A stretch of DNA of 64,000 nt from Vitrella brassicaformis (lineage: Eukaryota > Sar > Vitrellaceae): positions 176,524 through 240,523 of the forward strand of contig CDMY01000466.1 of the NCBI GenBank assembly GCA_001179505.1, given 5' to 3'. The translations under genes were made by a program, and so were the position numbers. Positions 43,601 to 56,600 of the stretch are shown here, one piece after another; the stretch's first letter is position 1; each line of letters opens with the position of its first letter. Under the pieces are notes generated by a model. The model had not been told where the DNA came from, made no database searches, and saw nothing but the letters and a program-made list of their open reading frames with translations.

Positions 43601-44909
43601 CGACTGATCGATCAACGAATGAATGTATCATATCAAGGAAGAAACCAGATAGATCCACATCAGCAACGAACGCACTGATGAATGAGTGGGTCTATCTATA
43701 TGTTGTGAGGCTACTGAACTGACCTGCATCTCTTGGTTGACGATATCTCCGATCTGTGCCATGTCTGTGTCCGTGAGGCCCTTGCCCTCCTCGATGGTGC
43801 CGCGCAGCTCGCCCACTCGTGTCTTGATGCTCTCGGTAAGGTATGCCCCGAACTGGTCCAGCTCCCTCTCGAACACCTCGGGCCAGCCCTGCACGCTCTC
43901 ATCCACCTTGCCCACGGCTGACTCCAGCTGTGCGATCCGCTCCGTCAGCTGCTCCAGGGTCGTGAGGATGGGCGAACCGTAGCCGCTCAAGGTCGACTGC
44001 ACAGTCGTCAGCTGGTCCTGCACCAACACCGACTGGCGAGCCATACGCTCCGCGTAGTCCTGACCCATCCCATCATGACACACAGAGAGAGATGAGCATT
44101 CAGCTAGGGAGGTATTTCCCCCTCTCTCTATCTGTCTGTGGGATGTGATGGGATACCTGAATGCGAACGAGCAGGTCATTGGCAAGTTTCTGTTCCCGCC
44201 TGATGTGGGCCGTCTCTTCCTGAATCATCTGCCTCACGCCCTTCTCGACGGCCGCCACGTCCACCGCCGCCCCGCCAGCCTTGCTCGCCTCCTCCAGCCG
44301 ACGCAGCGCCTCAGCCGCATGAGCCGAACGCTCCAGCAGTGTCTTCTGCTGCTTCTCGAGCGTCTCCAGGCGGCCGTCCATATTTAGGAGGGCGCGCTTG
44401 ACGTCCGACATGCCGGCGAAGAAGGCCCGCCATGCGTACGCCCCTGCGTTGTGGTGCGAGCGGGACTCCTGCCGCAGCTGGTCGATGCGCTGCTTGACGC
44501 CCGTGCAGCCGACCGGCACGGGCGGCGGGTGCTGCGGCGCCAGGGGGAGCGGCTCGTTGGCGGGCAGGTGGATCGTGTCGGACACAGGCCTGTCGGTGGC
44601 CACACTCTGCAGCGCATCCTGCACGCCCTTCTGGTGCACCAGCAGCTTCTCCGTCTCAATGCCCTTGGCGTTGACACCAGACGCCGTCGAGCCGGCCGCT
44701 GCAGCGGGGTGGGCGGCTCCACCTCCAGCCACCTTGGGCTGCCATCCTGCGGGCTGGGTCCATGTCGTGTGTGTCGTTGTCTCGTGGGCAGCGGGGTCGG
44801 TCCAGGGCCGCCAGACCATGCGCGCGGCGCTCCATAGCTTGCCCGGCCTGTCCTTGCCGAAGTGCTTGATGACGTTGCGCGCGTAGAGCTCAGAACTCCG
44901 CCCTGGCAT
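40614..44909 (-). CDS. Large coiled-coil protein with duplicated SLWGMPW motif
   Basis: Unrecognised, about 1,180 residues. Exons: 44909-44157, 44059-43724, 43603-42525, 42395-42183, 42084-41794, 41698-41363, 41266-40898, 40788-40614; every junction is in phase. The start MPGRSSELYARNVIKHFGKD then RPGKLWSAARMVWRPW is basic. Coiled-coil regions include RLETLEKQQKTLLERSAHAA and QLTTVQSTLSGYGSPILTTL. A long acidic/Ser/Thr-rich coiled coil fills exon 3 (SELESSIESTEESFHAADEK, ELEMRRSDLEDAREDQMVVL). The C-terminal third is Thr/Pro/Ala-rich with two copies of GSLWGMPW followed by EPPK or QPKP, a FRFGSGPFEGTP segment, and a basic end (RKGARKSAWLIRSWKQAAAK). No membrane segment or signal peptide. It may be a pellicle or cytoskeletal scaffold; this is inference from composition only. 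Confidence 0.8.
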
Positions 44910-45048
44910 GACTCACTGGCGGGCAGCTGATGCGATGCCGGTCAAGTGAAAGCAGCTCAGGCCAGGAGCTTTCGACTTCTCTGCCACTCCACCACGCGCC
45001 GTCAGCCCCACCTCGTGCCTTCGCGAGCTCAAGAGCTCGCAAAGGTGC

Positions 45049-47449
45049 ATGCGCTTTGATCTGTGCCTTCTGTCCCAAGCCCTGTTCATTGGACCTCTGC
45101 AGATCCGCCAACCCTACATTGAGCCCGAGATCTGCACTCGCCGCATCATGGCAGATGTTGACACGGCCGCCACTTCCCCAGCATCTGAGAGCCAAGCAGA
45201 TGTGTTCATCCAGCGCCGAGATGGCCGCCTCTGGCTCGGCAAAGATCCCTTCCGATTCGCCGGTACGCAGATCTTCACACGCACCATGCTCTGCTGCATG
45301 TGAAATCGATGTGCACGACCCAGGGTGCAACATCTATTGGCTGGGTCTTGACGAGAATGTTGGAGGCGTGGATTTTCCCTCTGAGTTCCGCGTACGCGAC
45401 GCCCTCGAGACGGCCAAGGAGATGCAGCTGCGGGTGGTGCGGGCGCATACACTGGGGATCTCTTACGGCACGGAGGACAAGTCGTTTTGCGAGGGGCCGG
45501 GCAAGTTTGTGCACGACAACCTCAGGATGGCCGACTACGCCATCACGGTGGCCAAAGAGGTGCGTGGTGTGGGCAAAACACGGTGGGTTCACTCGAGTGC
45601 ATTGCAATTGCATGAGAGTCTTGTTATCTTACCTGGGTTGTGTCAGTTGGGTTTGCGTCTGATAGTGCCTTTGATGGACAAGTGGGACTACTACCACGGC
45701 GGCATGAAGCACTTCACCAGGTGGCGGGGCAAGGAGAGGAGGGAAGACTTCTACACTGACCCGCAAGTCATCGAGGTAGGCAACGCACATACAGCAAAAC
45801 AACAAACGCCTCTGCCTACCGTCCGTCTGCCAACCTGTGCGGGGCGGGGCGCCCACTCCCTCCCTCCCCCCGGTCATGTTTATGTCTGCAGGACTTCAAG
45901 ACTTACATCTCCGAGCTGGTGAGCCACGTCAACCCCCACACAGGCCTCGCGTGGAAGGACGAGCCGTGCATCATGTGTTGGGAGACGGGCAACGAGCTCG
46001 ACTCGCCGCCCGAGTGGACGCGTCAGATAGCCGACCACATCAAGAAGGAGGCGCCGCGGCAGCTGGTCATGGACGGACGATGGGGGGTCGACCCCGCCTG
46101 CCTCGCCATCGACAGTGTCGACATCGTCTCCAACCACTATTACTTTGTACCTGCTGTGGAGCTGGGTCGGGACGTCTACGGCGGGGCCTGGAGCGCTCAG
46201 CAACAGGGCAAGTGCTTCGTCGTCGGCGAATACGGTACGGTCAGCTCAGCGGAGGGAGGGAGGGAAAAGAGAACAGAGGAATGATATCCGCAGCTTTCAT
46301 CCCGTCTATGGCTTGTCCATTATTGTGTTGTGCGTGTCAGATTGGAAGGGCTACCCCTACGGCACATTGGTACCCTTCCTGAACATGGTGGAGAGCAGCC
46401 AGTGCGTCACAGGAGACCTCTTCTGGTAGGGTAACCAACACGCCACCGCCACCCACACCACACCACACCACACACGGGCAATGAATGTGTTCTGCCCTCT
46501 TCAGGTCGCTGTTCCCCCACCACGACGATGGAGGTTTTGTGGCGCATCACGACGGCTTCACTCTCCATTACCCTGGCGACGACGCCCGAATGCGCGACAG
46601 GGCGCGGCTCATCAGGCAACACGCGTGCAGAATGAGGTGCGTTTGAGGGACGACAAGGCGGCGGTTTAAAGCAAAGTACCATTGGCATGTTGTGTGGGCT
46701 CCTCAGGGGTGATCCAGCTCCTGCTGCCCACCGCATCCCTTCAGCGCCTCACATCACGCAGATCCAACACAGGTACGTAGACCTCATAGTCACGTCTCCT
46801 CACCAATGGATTCACGCTTCTCTCTCTCTCTCTCTCTCTCTCCCTGTGCAGCCACATCCGATGGCGGGGCGCCACGGGTGCGGCGACGTATTCGATCGAA
46901 GTCAGCCTGTCGGACGATACATCCTCTGGCCACCACAAATGGCACCCCCTCGTGCAGCAACACATCACCGCAGACCCAAAGGAGTCCGATGGCCAGTCAT
47001 CAGCCACGCTCGCATCGCCCTTCTCGTCCCTCCCCCTCCTGGCCACCGACTTCTCCCCGCCAAAGTCGCGGTTTTCTCTGCCTCTCTACTTCGCCAGCCA
47101 CGCAGCCCCGCTCCCGCCCGCCGCCCCGTCGGCGTGCGAGAGCCCCTTCCCGATGTCATGTGGCGACAACCTCTTTGTGCGGGCCATGAATAGGGCGATC
47201 GAGGGCAGTGAGGCGCTCGTGTCCGAGTGGGTGGCGTGGAGGGCGGGCGAGGCAGAGGGTGGGTGGAAAACGCATAGGGGCCTGTGGGGGGTCCTGCTGG
47301 ACACTTTGTTGAAGGAGGGGCGGGTGGGTCAGAAGCAGACCCGGCTTTACTTCCGTGTGCGGGGCATGAACCTCGATGGTCTGCCGGGGCCGTACTCGGA
47401 TGTGGTGGCCTTTGATGTGAGCAAGGCCAATGGCGAGAGGGGGGCGTAG
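45049..47449 (+). CDS. Glycoside hydrolase family 5 endo-beta-mannanase-like enzyme
   Basis: Exons: 45049-45262, 45324-45559, 45647-45775, 45892-46234, 46340-46435, 46505-46636, 46707-46772, 46852-47449, in phase. The TIM barrel begins PFRFAGCNIYWLGLDENVGG, typical of GH5 mannanases ('F-G-N-YWL'). It continues LRVVRAHTLGISYG and VPLMDKWDYYHGGMKHFTRW. The acid/base Glu is in CIMCWETGNELDSPPEW and the nucleophile Glu in CFVVGEYDWKGYPYG. A VSNHYYFVP strand lies between them. After the barrel come a His/Asp-rich loop and a region ending TRLYFRVRGMNLDGLPGPYS then DVVAFDV, which looks like a fibronectin-III strand pair. Two in-frame starts are possible: 45049 (MRFDLCLLSQALFIGPLQ, weak signal peptide) and 45148 (MADVDTAATSPASESQ, cytosolic). 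Divergent from the coiled-coil gene. Confidence 0.88.
46821..46843 (+). repeat. CT repeat polypyrimidine tract
   Basis: (CT)n immediately upstream of the acceptor at 46851 in the GH5 gene. A similar tract is at 59409-59429 in the ISP-like gene. Confidence 0.7.
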
Positions 47450-48451
47450 GCAGGTAGACAGACAGACCGACCGACGGGCAGATTGACTGATGGGGGTGTT
47501 TTGTGGCGCCTGCATGGCTGGGATGGCTGTGCTTGCAGTCATCAGTTTTGTTGGGTGTGGCTAGTGCAGCAGTTCGCTTATGATTGTTCGGCGGTCGTCA
47601 GCGCGACAGCTCTCTGGGAGCTGCATCCACGGGGAACTTAGCCTCCCGCTGTTCGTTGTCTCACTGCTTCAGCCTTGCTGATCATTCCCTCTGCATGGCC
47701 GCTTGTGAAGAGTCCTTCTAACTAGTAATATGGTGACCGAAACCAAGCAGGCGTCTTTGTACAATGGGAGACTTGTGTGACTTCTTTCAAACTGAAAAGG
47801 ATATGGTCTGTGCGATTTCGTTAAACTTTGCTGACAAGGCACTGACAAGACACAACTTAACATACACGTGTGTCCATCAGACTTCCGATGCGTGCTCGTT
47901 TGTTTGTCTGTCGCGGTGGCGTGGCGACGACACACCAGACCGTTGCACACGGCACCGCAACGACAGGCAAATGAGCACGCGCCAACCACGTCACGTCACA
48001 CGAGCTCACACACCCACACAACACAAGACACACACTATTTATCATGAGTATGTCACCCCTGCCCATGCCTGTGACGGCGCTCATACATAGATAGCATAGA
48101 TACCTCCCTCGATGAGCGGAGCGGAGTGCGCTGTGCCGCCACATGTTGCAATAGCAAAAAGGCTGACTGATCGAAAACTGCTCGTGCAATAAATACATAC
48201 ACATCAACACATACAGCATGGCGAATCGGGCACAGGCACTGGAATACAGCAACAACGGAGGCCGTCGAGGATGCTACCTACCGGGTGATAAAACCACACA
48301 CATGAATCACCGACCGACTCTGGCTAAGGTACACACACCATTCCAACCAACCCTGCACTCACCCCACGCACAATCACGGTACAAAAAGGATCTCTCTCCC
48401 TGCCTGCCTGCCCGGCTCTCCCTCCTGTCAGTCAGTTTGTTAGCATCAGCA
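47450..48451. other. 1-kb convergent spacer
   Basis: GACA/GACC tract at about 47456-47475, CACA tracts near 48005-48035. No ORF with exon-like boundaries is seen; 3' UTRs of the flanking genes are the only expected content. Confidence 0.45.
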
Positions 48452-49301
48452 TCAGCAGCAGCAGAAGCGCTTTGTCTTGGGGCCAGCGGCTCGTCGTACG
48501 GGCGGCTCATAGACGTAGTAGGGGTAGCCGTGCAGGTAGGGGTAGTACTGGGGAGGGTATCCTGCACCTGCATAAGTGGCGGGATAGCTGCCGTAGCCGG
48601 GATGGCTGCCGTAGCCGTAGGCGCCATACGCTCCGGGATAACCCTGCATGTACCCTGCACACACCGCACCGCACCAGACACCACACACCAGAGAGAAGCA
48701 CGACAGACAGGCAAATCATCCGGTAGGCCATTCTTGGATTGGATGCGTTTCAGATTCTTTTCTCACCGGCCATAGCAGCAGCATGTACGTCAGCGGCGTT
48801 GCTTGCCTCTGCCATGGGTGCCATGGCCATAGCGGTGCCGGCACCCATCTTGCCCGCCTCCGTCCCATGACCCGCCATGGTCGGCGCCCCATTCGACGCA
48901 CCGGCAGCACCACCACCGCCGCCCACTCCAGCAGCAGCAGCAGTGTGTGGCCCAGCAGAGAGGCCGTAGGCCGGCATGGGCATGGGCAGTCCGGCGGGCA
49001 GGTATGGGTATCCTCCCACTCCAGGGTGGTAGGGAGGGGGGTTGTATGAGTACGACGAGGCGGGAGAAGCCGAGGCGGCCGGCGCAGGCATCGTCGACGA
49101 GTCCATGATCCTCGGGGGAGGAGGGGGAGCTGGAGCTGTCTGCCAAATGCCTCTTCCTGCGGGGGGCGGTGCTGGTGCTGGCGCTGGTGCTGGTGCTGCT
49201 GCTGCTGGGGGATATCGTGCGTGAATGGGCGGATGCTGAACAAGATCTGCGCGTGGTGGATCAGGGACGTAGATGATGTGCTCAAATGACACAAACGACA
49301 T
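48452..49301 (-). CDS. Pro/Ala/Gly/Tyr-rich low-complexity protein ending in CCC
   Basis: Exons: 49301-48767 and 48654-48452, about 245 residues. MSFVSFEHIIYVPDPPRADL is followed by Ala-Pro repeats (PAPAPAPAP), Pro-rich segments and Gly/Ala/Met runs. A Tyr/Gly/Pro-rich second exon follows (GYPGAYGAYGYGSHPGYGSY, YYPYLHGYPYYVYEPP). The last residues are RRAAGPKTKRFCCC, a basic patch followed by three terminal Cys, suited to prenylation or palmitoylation and membrane anchoring. No conserved family is recognised. In alveolates such sequences are common among pellicle-associated proteins, which is only a suggestion. Divergent from the ABCG gene. Confidence 0.72.
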
Positions 49302-49510
49302 GCGCGGGTAAGCACGTCGCCACACAGATCCTGACGCGCTCTTTTTGCGAGCCAGAGAAGGGTCTGCATGCTAAGCTCGCAAACTGACGCGCCTGACGCT
49401 CGAACGAAAGGCTTCCCGTGTGGCTCTCTCGACGGAAAGAGTGCGTTTGCTGTCTATTTCTTTGAGTTCGTCGCCAATTTCGTCTCATCAGATTCTGGGG
49501 CCGCTCAGCA

Positions 49511-52500
49511 ATGCGTGTTGCCCCGACAATGCGTCGCGGCTCGTCGGCGTATGCGTCCACCATCTCTCCCCCCGACGCGGCACCCACACCCCCATCATCA
49601 TCATCGTCATCAAGATCATCGTCACAGCGCCCCGATGACTCTGTCCATGCCCACCCCCTCCCTGCCCCGCCCGTCGCACACGACGATGAGGACAACATCA
49701 GCAGCGGCCTCAACGAGACCGTCGAGGCATTCCTCGATGAGGAGGCATCGGCCTCGCCAAGACGTGTCCGAATCTCGGTCCACTCATCGGCCACTGACGA
49801 GCTCACGAGCCCCTCCTCCCCCTCGTCTCCTTTGAAGCCTGGCGCCACGCTGCCGGCCTTCCCCTCGCCCACCGCCTCGCAGTCCCCCCGCATGCATCGC
49901 CGGTCAGTGTCAGCGGCGTCCATTCACGTCAACACGAATGTGCGGCAGATCCGCTCCCCCAGACAGACAGACTCGTCCGATGACGTCGACGAGCCCTTCG
50001 AGCGGGGCATCAACAGGATCCTACGCAGCGAGGCCGACCGGCGGGCGCCCGAGCTGCTGACGAGGGGCATGTCGCGGGCCATCCTCAGGGGCATCATCTA
50101 CTCGTGCAACAGGGTCGCCAGGCGCGTGTGGCGGACCAGACGGCAGCAGGGGGCAGCGGGGTGGAAGGGCAGTCGGCCTAGCGTGCCTGCGTATGATGCG
50201 GTGCCGGTGCTGGGGACACAGGAGACACTCATGGAAGAGGGTGCCTGGGAGGGCGGGGTGAGCGGACCGCCGAGGTTGGCAGTCACGTTCGCCTTCCGCA
50301 GCGTGTCCTTCGCCATCCCGCGGCGCGGGAAGCCGCCCAAGCAGATTTTGCATCCTGTGTCGGGTGTCTTCCCTGCGGGCAGTGTCGTGGCTCTCATGGG
50401 TAAGCCAAGCCAAGCGACAGATTGGGTAGCAAGGGGCGAGGTGACCATAGATGATGGGTGTGGGTGGTGTGTTGTGATGTGATGTGCAGGTCCGTCTGGG
50501 TCAGGCAAGTCGACGCTGCTGGTGAGGGAGGGAGCAAGACAGGGCGGGACGGGACCTCTTCACACACAACGTGTCTGTCTGTCTGTCTGTCTTTTCCTTT
50601 GCGGTGTTCGTTCAGGACATCTTGGCAGGCAAGAAGAAGGGCGGCTTCGAGGGCAGTATCTACGTCAACGGCGTCCCCAGAGACAAATACTTCAGACGCA
50701 TCGCCGCATACGTCCCACAGGTGAGTATACCACCGGCCCACCCCCGCCCCAATCCATGCCGGCTTCTCAACGCTTCTCTCACCGTCCTTCTGTCTGTTCA
50801 TCCATCGCAGGATGACATTTTGAATCCGAATGAGACAGTGCGTGAGGTGCTGGAGTTCGCGAGCAGCCTGACGCGCACCTATGAGGAGCAAAATGGCGTC
50901 AGCGGTGTGGAGCAGCGCCAAGAGGACCTCATGAACCTCATGGCCATGCTCGGACTCACCGACGTCGCCGACTCGGTGAGACAGAAAGAGAGGGAAGCAA
51001 TGGGGTGGGTGGATGCCTCCAACATGTGTGTCTATGTCGGTGTGTCTGTGGGCAGCGCATTGGCAGTACAATGATGCGTGGCATCTCTGGCGGTCAGCGG
51101 CGGCGGGTCACTCTGGGCAAGGCACTCGTGTCCGACGCCGCACTCGCCTTCTGCGACGAACCCACGTCAGGTCGGTGAGGAACTAGACAGACAAAGACAA
51201 AACACATGTGCCGTCTTCGATTCGTGTGTATGTGTGTATGCGTGTGTCAGGTTTGAGCGCTGCTGATAGTGAGCTCGTGATGCAGGCCATACAGAACATC
51301 GCCAAGGTACACACACACATCCACACAACAACACACACACACACGACCAGTCCATTAGTGTATCGCCATCTTTGTATGTGTATTGACTTCAGGTAGCGAG
51401 GGTGACCTTTTTCGTGGTGATCCACCAGCCGCGTGTGGAGGTCTTCCAGCGGTTCGATCACGTCATGCTCCTCGCACAAGGACGCGTCGTCTTCTCGGGG
51501 CCCCCACACGCTGCCGCACCGTACTTTGAAAAGAAAGGTATGTCGGTGAAGGAGACACACAGACACACAGACAGGCACGCGAAGCGAAGCACACCGACAC
51601 ATGAATGTTGCTTGGGTGTCTCAGGTTTCATTCTCCCGCCACACACGAATCCGGCCGACTTCTTCCTGGATGTGTTGACGCCTGGCCGCGATGGCGCCGC
51701 TCCCGACCTGCTCGCCCAGGAGTTCCGGGACAACGAGGCAGCCAAGATGGAAAAAGTACGCGCATCGGACGAGAGGGTAGAAGGCACGTATTGACGCACC
51801 TGTGTGTGTGTATGACTGTGTGATGATATCAGGAGGTGTCTCAGTCGATCGCCGGCGAGATGGCTCGACACCCGAGGCTGTCAGAGCTGCTCGAGTGCCT
51901 CCCAAGGACCACGCGAGACAAACGGTGAGGACACACGCTGCCTGCAGGGATGCACCCACCCACACACCGACCATACCTCTGGACGTTTCTCCTCTGCGTG
52001 TGTGAGCTTGATGAATCCATTTCACAGGTACGTCAAGTCGTCCCTGCAGCAGTTTGCCCACCTGACGCGTCGCGGGCTGACCCTGGCGCTGAGGGACCGG
52101 GAGACGGCCCTCACCATCCTGTGCAACTGCATCCTAACGGCACTGCTCATCGGCGTGACCTTCTGGCATGTGCGCATCGACAGACCCGTGCTGTACCATC
52201 TGTCAGCCGCCCTGATGATCAACATGCCCATCAAGCTGACGGCCCTGTCCAACGTGTCGCTGCTGATCGAGCAGCGAGGTCAGTTCTTCACTGAGAGCAG
52301 CGACGGCTGGTACTCCCCCCTCCCCCACATCGCGGCTCAGCTGCTGACGTCCAACATATTGCCGCTGGTGGGCAACACGCTGCTGTGTGTGATATGCTGG
52401 GCGTGTCTGGCCTTCGAGTGGCGGCACTTTCCCTTTTTTCTGCTCATCAACCTGCTGGGCTACCTCGTGAGCGACGCGTGTGTCAACCTGGCGGCTGTGC

Positions 52501-53423
52501 TGTCGTCCAACGTGCCGATGGCGGCGTCGCTGGGCGGCGTCATGCTCGGCATTCCCGGCATATTCAACGGATTCAATGCCAACCCACGGTGAGCATGCAC
52601 AGCAGACGACAGGGGACGATGGATGGGTGGGTGGGCGGGTGGAGGGATCGAGATGGACATGTTTGTAAACTAACTAAGCGTGTCTCTCTCTGTGTGGTGT
52701 GTTGCATCATTCCATCAGGTCTATGCCTCGTTGGCTGGGGTGGATTTGCTATACGTCGCCCTTCTTCTACGTCTTCGAGGGGTGCGTCATTGAGCTCTTC
52801 AACGACTACCAATTCAAAGTGGTCGGTCAGCCAGACACACCGACATCATGTCTGTGACAATGTTGGTGTTTCAGACTGACGAGTTTGGAAGCGCCGAGGC
52901 ACTGTACTGTTTCTACGGCCTGGCGGGCCGCCACTCGTGCAACCCGGTCACCCCCAGCCAGGCGGCACTCCGCCTCCTGCTCGCCACCCAATGCCCTCAG
53001 GTCGAAGCGTCGCTCCCATACTCACTCGCATCACTCAATCGCACGGTGGCTGACGCATCACTCCCAATGAATGCCACGGACTTCAGCAATGAGGCACCGT
53101 TGATCGATGGCGGATTCAACGAGACGACACTCAGCAGTGGGACCGGAGAGCTGCTGCACAATGTGACTGCGTCTCTATCTGGGGTCATGAACACCACCGC
53201 GACATTCGCCGGGCAGGCGGCAGCGTCGTTCTCGGGAGATGTGTGTGGGGAATTGGTGGCCATGATGGCGCGCGCGGTGGACGTCGGGAAGGGGGGCGGT
53301 GGCGGGATGCCAGCCCATGTGTACAAGTGGGTAGTGGACGCGGCTGTGTTGGCGGGTATGTGGGTGGTCCTGAGGCTGCTTGTCGCCTTTTATCAGTCGT
53401 TCTTTCTCAGAGTCAAGAGATAG
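49511..53423 (+). CDS. ABCG-family half ABC transporter
   Basis: White/ABCG-type half-transporter: N-terminal nucleotide-binding domain, then six membrane helices. Exons: 49511-50399, 50490-50521, 50616-50720, 50811-50975, 51056-51170, 51251-51306, 51393-51537, 51625-51755, 51834-51924, 52028-52588, 52719-52821, 52875-53423. A long disordered Ser/Pro leader of about 230 residues comes first. Walker A is GPSGSGKSTLL, split from the preceding exon; Q-loop VPQDDILNPNETVREVLEFA; signature RGISGGQRRRVTLGKAL; Walker B ALAFCDEPTSGLSAAD; H-loop FFVVIHQPRVEVF. TMD segments include TILCNCILTALLIGVTFW, NTLLCVICWACLAFEW and WLGWICYTSPFFYVFEG. A C-terminal extracellular loop is rich in N-glycosylation sequons (NRT, NAT, NET, NVT, NTT), followed by a last helix (YKWVVDAAVLAGMWVVLRLL). 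Likely lipid or sterol export; the substrate is unknown. Confidence 0.93.
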
Positions 53424-53673
53424 GGAAGAGAGAGAGAGCGTATGTGTGTACAGTGATTTTTCGTCGTGTAGTGTACATACATATATATGAAGCGTCTGCG
53501 TGTACAGTCCACTTGTGTATTTGTCACGATGCAGACACCCACTTTTCCGTTGTCATTGACTGACTTTTTCAATCCATTTGCATGCATGCATCATAGTCTC
53601 ATCGAGGGGGCGGCCCCCCAGTCTCTCGAATTCCTCGCCTGGTCCCCCGTGGCTTGCCTCTCCGCTGGTCGTC

Positions 53674-56600
53674 ATGAATCAGGCGCCTCGTCCTCTCGCG
53701 GTACCGTGTTTCATTCCTGTGCTGACCGGCATGCAGATGTTGTCGAGGCCATACGGGGTACAGAATGAATGTTGTGCGCCATGAGATCCTCACCCATCTG
53801 ATTGGTACGCACGTCACGTACGCCTCTGTCAGGTCGCCACAATCAGCCTCAATGACATCGAGGATCTGTTGCTGCACTCCCTCGCCTTCTCGGCTTCGGT
53901 CTGCCGCCCCATCATGAACCAACTCACACACTTTCTAGGGGTCAGGCGCTCAACTGGCGAGGAGATCACGGCGAGTCGGGCGTCAAGCGACGCCGGCAGC
54001 GGTGCTGCCAAGGGAAGTCGGCGGGAGATGGATGACACACGGGTACGAAAAATGCTGGGGTCCGGAGCCTCAGTTGATCATTGGTGCTTGTTCCCTTTGC
54101 GCAGGTTGAGCTGCGAATGCTGCTGCGTGAACTCTACTTCACGCCTCTTTGCCAACTCAATGTCAGCGCCTGGAGTGACTTACTGCCGGACGTGTACCTC
54201 AATCACTCGTGCCGGGACAATCTGCACGCATTCGTGTCGGCTGTGGCTGTCGTTGCCAATGGATGGCTGAGGTATCACCGCATCCAAAGCTCTCTTCTTG
54301 TATGTTGTGAGTGGTCTGTTTGCCCGTGCAGTGTGGAGGCCGTGGCTGACCTCCGACGTTCATATGATCTGCATGAAAGGCAAGCCAGCCAGAGAAAACA
54401 GTGTCAAGATTGCCTGTGTGATGGGTGTGCGCGTGCACAGGGAGGCCTTTCATAAGTACCTCGTGTGTGGGATGAAGCTGACAAAGAGCGTCGTCAACCA
54501 CGCCCTCCGAATGTGCGACCGCGTCCTGAGCACACCCCTCTTCAATGACTGGGCGGCGTGGCACCTACACAAGTCAAACGACCTCCTCGCATACACGTAC
54601 GTACGTACCCATGCGGACAGAGACACATGTACCATTCATTCCCGGTTGCGCTGTCAGGCAGGAGACGCCCACAGAGACAATTGGCTTTGTCCGTCTCGGG
54701 GAGTTCCTTTTCCTGGCGTCTAACTCTCTCCGCTACCGTGACCTGATTGAGCGAAACGCTGTCCCGCAGCTGCGGTGAGCTGACGTGTGTTTCTTGTCAC
54801 AAAGACCGGCATTCATGTCTCCCGTTGTCTCTCTGTGCGTGTGTGCAGTTTGGCAACCACCAAGTCGTCGAGTCCCTCCATAGTCTACGACTGGACAGAG
54901 CAGCCGATGAGAGGCGTCTTCAAAATATACGACGTCGACAACTTCGAGCACATCATCAGCCCACAGGAGGAGCACCTGCAAGCAGCAGCAGACGAGGAAT
55001 ACAGAATACGGAAGCGCGCAGGTGGACAGCCGGGTCCCCCTCTGCTCGGCAACCTGAAGATGGCCGCCGCCATCCACCGCCCAGCCAGCTCAAGCGGCAT
55101 GCTTCTCTCCAGCAACTTCACCGCTGCCCGTTCCAGCGGGCCGCTGACCCCCACTGATGCGTCCAGGCAGAGCCGGGCGACGCTGCGGCAGAGGGTCCGA
55201 ATGGCCGTGGAGGAGCCCAAAGAAATAGAAGAAGTCCTGGACAGGTGCGAGCTCATACACGAGAGGGGAGATGCGTGTCCTTTTTCTCTGTCTTCAGGAT
55301 GGCATCATCCCATATAGGGCCTCGCGAGCTGAGGCGTATCGGCCTTACCCGAGCTGAGTTCGAAACCCTCTTACGAGACCGAGAAGTGACCCAAATGATC
55401 AAAGTAAGCAAAAACAGGAGATCTGGGGTGTCTCATGCCTCCTCCTGTGCAGCACATTCAAGAGGACAAGCAGGCCGCATTCCACGCCCGAAGGGGGTGG
55501 GATGAGCGGGCAAAGACATTACAGCTCTCACACCAAGCGAGCCGGGTCGCAGGGAAATCAACCGATGATCTGGTTGGCCAGAGAGACATGTCAAAAGCCT
55601 CCCCAAATCGCGCTTGTCTTCCATGCAGACTGGCATTGATCTATTTCGCCGGATCGCTCAGAAAGTCATCGACCTCCGGAGGCAAGCCGAAGACGGATCC
55701 GGTGGACCTACTGTCGGCCTCAGCCAGGCCCTCTCGCAGAAGGGAAAACAGGACGCAGATGAGGAGCAGACGCGGCCGATGACCGCCCTCATGAAGAGAC
55801 GCCACACTCTGTGGAAGGAGCATGAGGAGGGCCAGGGGCGGCCAGCTACCGCGCCCGCCGCAGACAAGGGCAGGAGGGAGCGTCGATCGCACCCATCTGC
55901 ATGGGCGCGGCAGCCTGTCGGAGTCTCAAGGAACCCAAGGCAGCTCAACCAAAAGAGACATCAGGTAGCGAGGCGGGTATGTACGCACGCCCACACCTAT
56001 AGGTGTGTCTGTGTGTGTCAGGTGATGATGTCCCAAGGCAGCCCACAGCAGTGTGCAGCCCAGCAGACGCTGCAGAACCTCCAAACAGCCCGCCTCCAGC
56101 GCAAGAGGCGGCCCCCCATGTCGAGACACGACCTTCGCTTCTCGATCACTACCGCCCCCCTCACTCGACAATTTTCGCACCTGCCCACAGCCCCCCTGTC
56201 ACGCCAGCCAACCGTGCAGCGACCCCTAGAAGAGGACCACCGGCCAACGGACAGTACCCCACAGCCACAGAAGACCAGGAAGAGGGTGGGCCTGCTGCCG
56301 CCTCACCCGGTCGCATCGGCAAAGCCCGGTCCCAAGGTGCGGCGTGAGCGCTACGGAGTGGTGGACGCGCAGAGGCAGGAGGGGGTGCCCATCGCCTTTG
56401 AGGATGCGCTGAGAATAGGGCGCTTCGAGGGGCCGGACGCCCACGAGGCGCTCACGCCTGATGACGTCGAGTTCTTCAACATCCTCGATACGTGAGAAAA
56501 AAGTGATATCTGCCGTGCTTATAGGATGTCTTCCGGTCCCTGGCCCTTGATCTTAGGCTGGAAGACTCATCTCGCCGGATGCTGCGCGTCAGAATTCTGC

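Noticed and set aside
42503-43678. 391-codon plus-strand ORF opposite the coiled-coil gene
   Set aside because: An antisense shadow of exon 3 of the minus-strand gene: the minus frame gives a clean acidic coiled coil, the plus frame gives Leu/Val/Gly/Arg-rich sequence without motifs.
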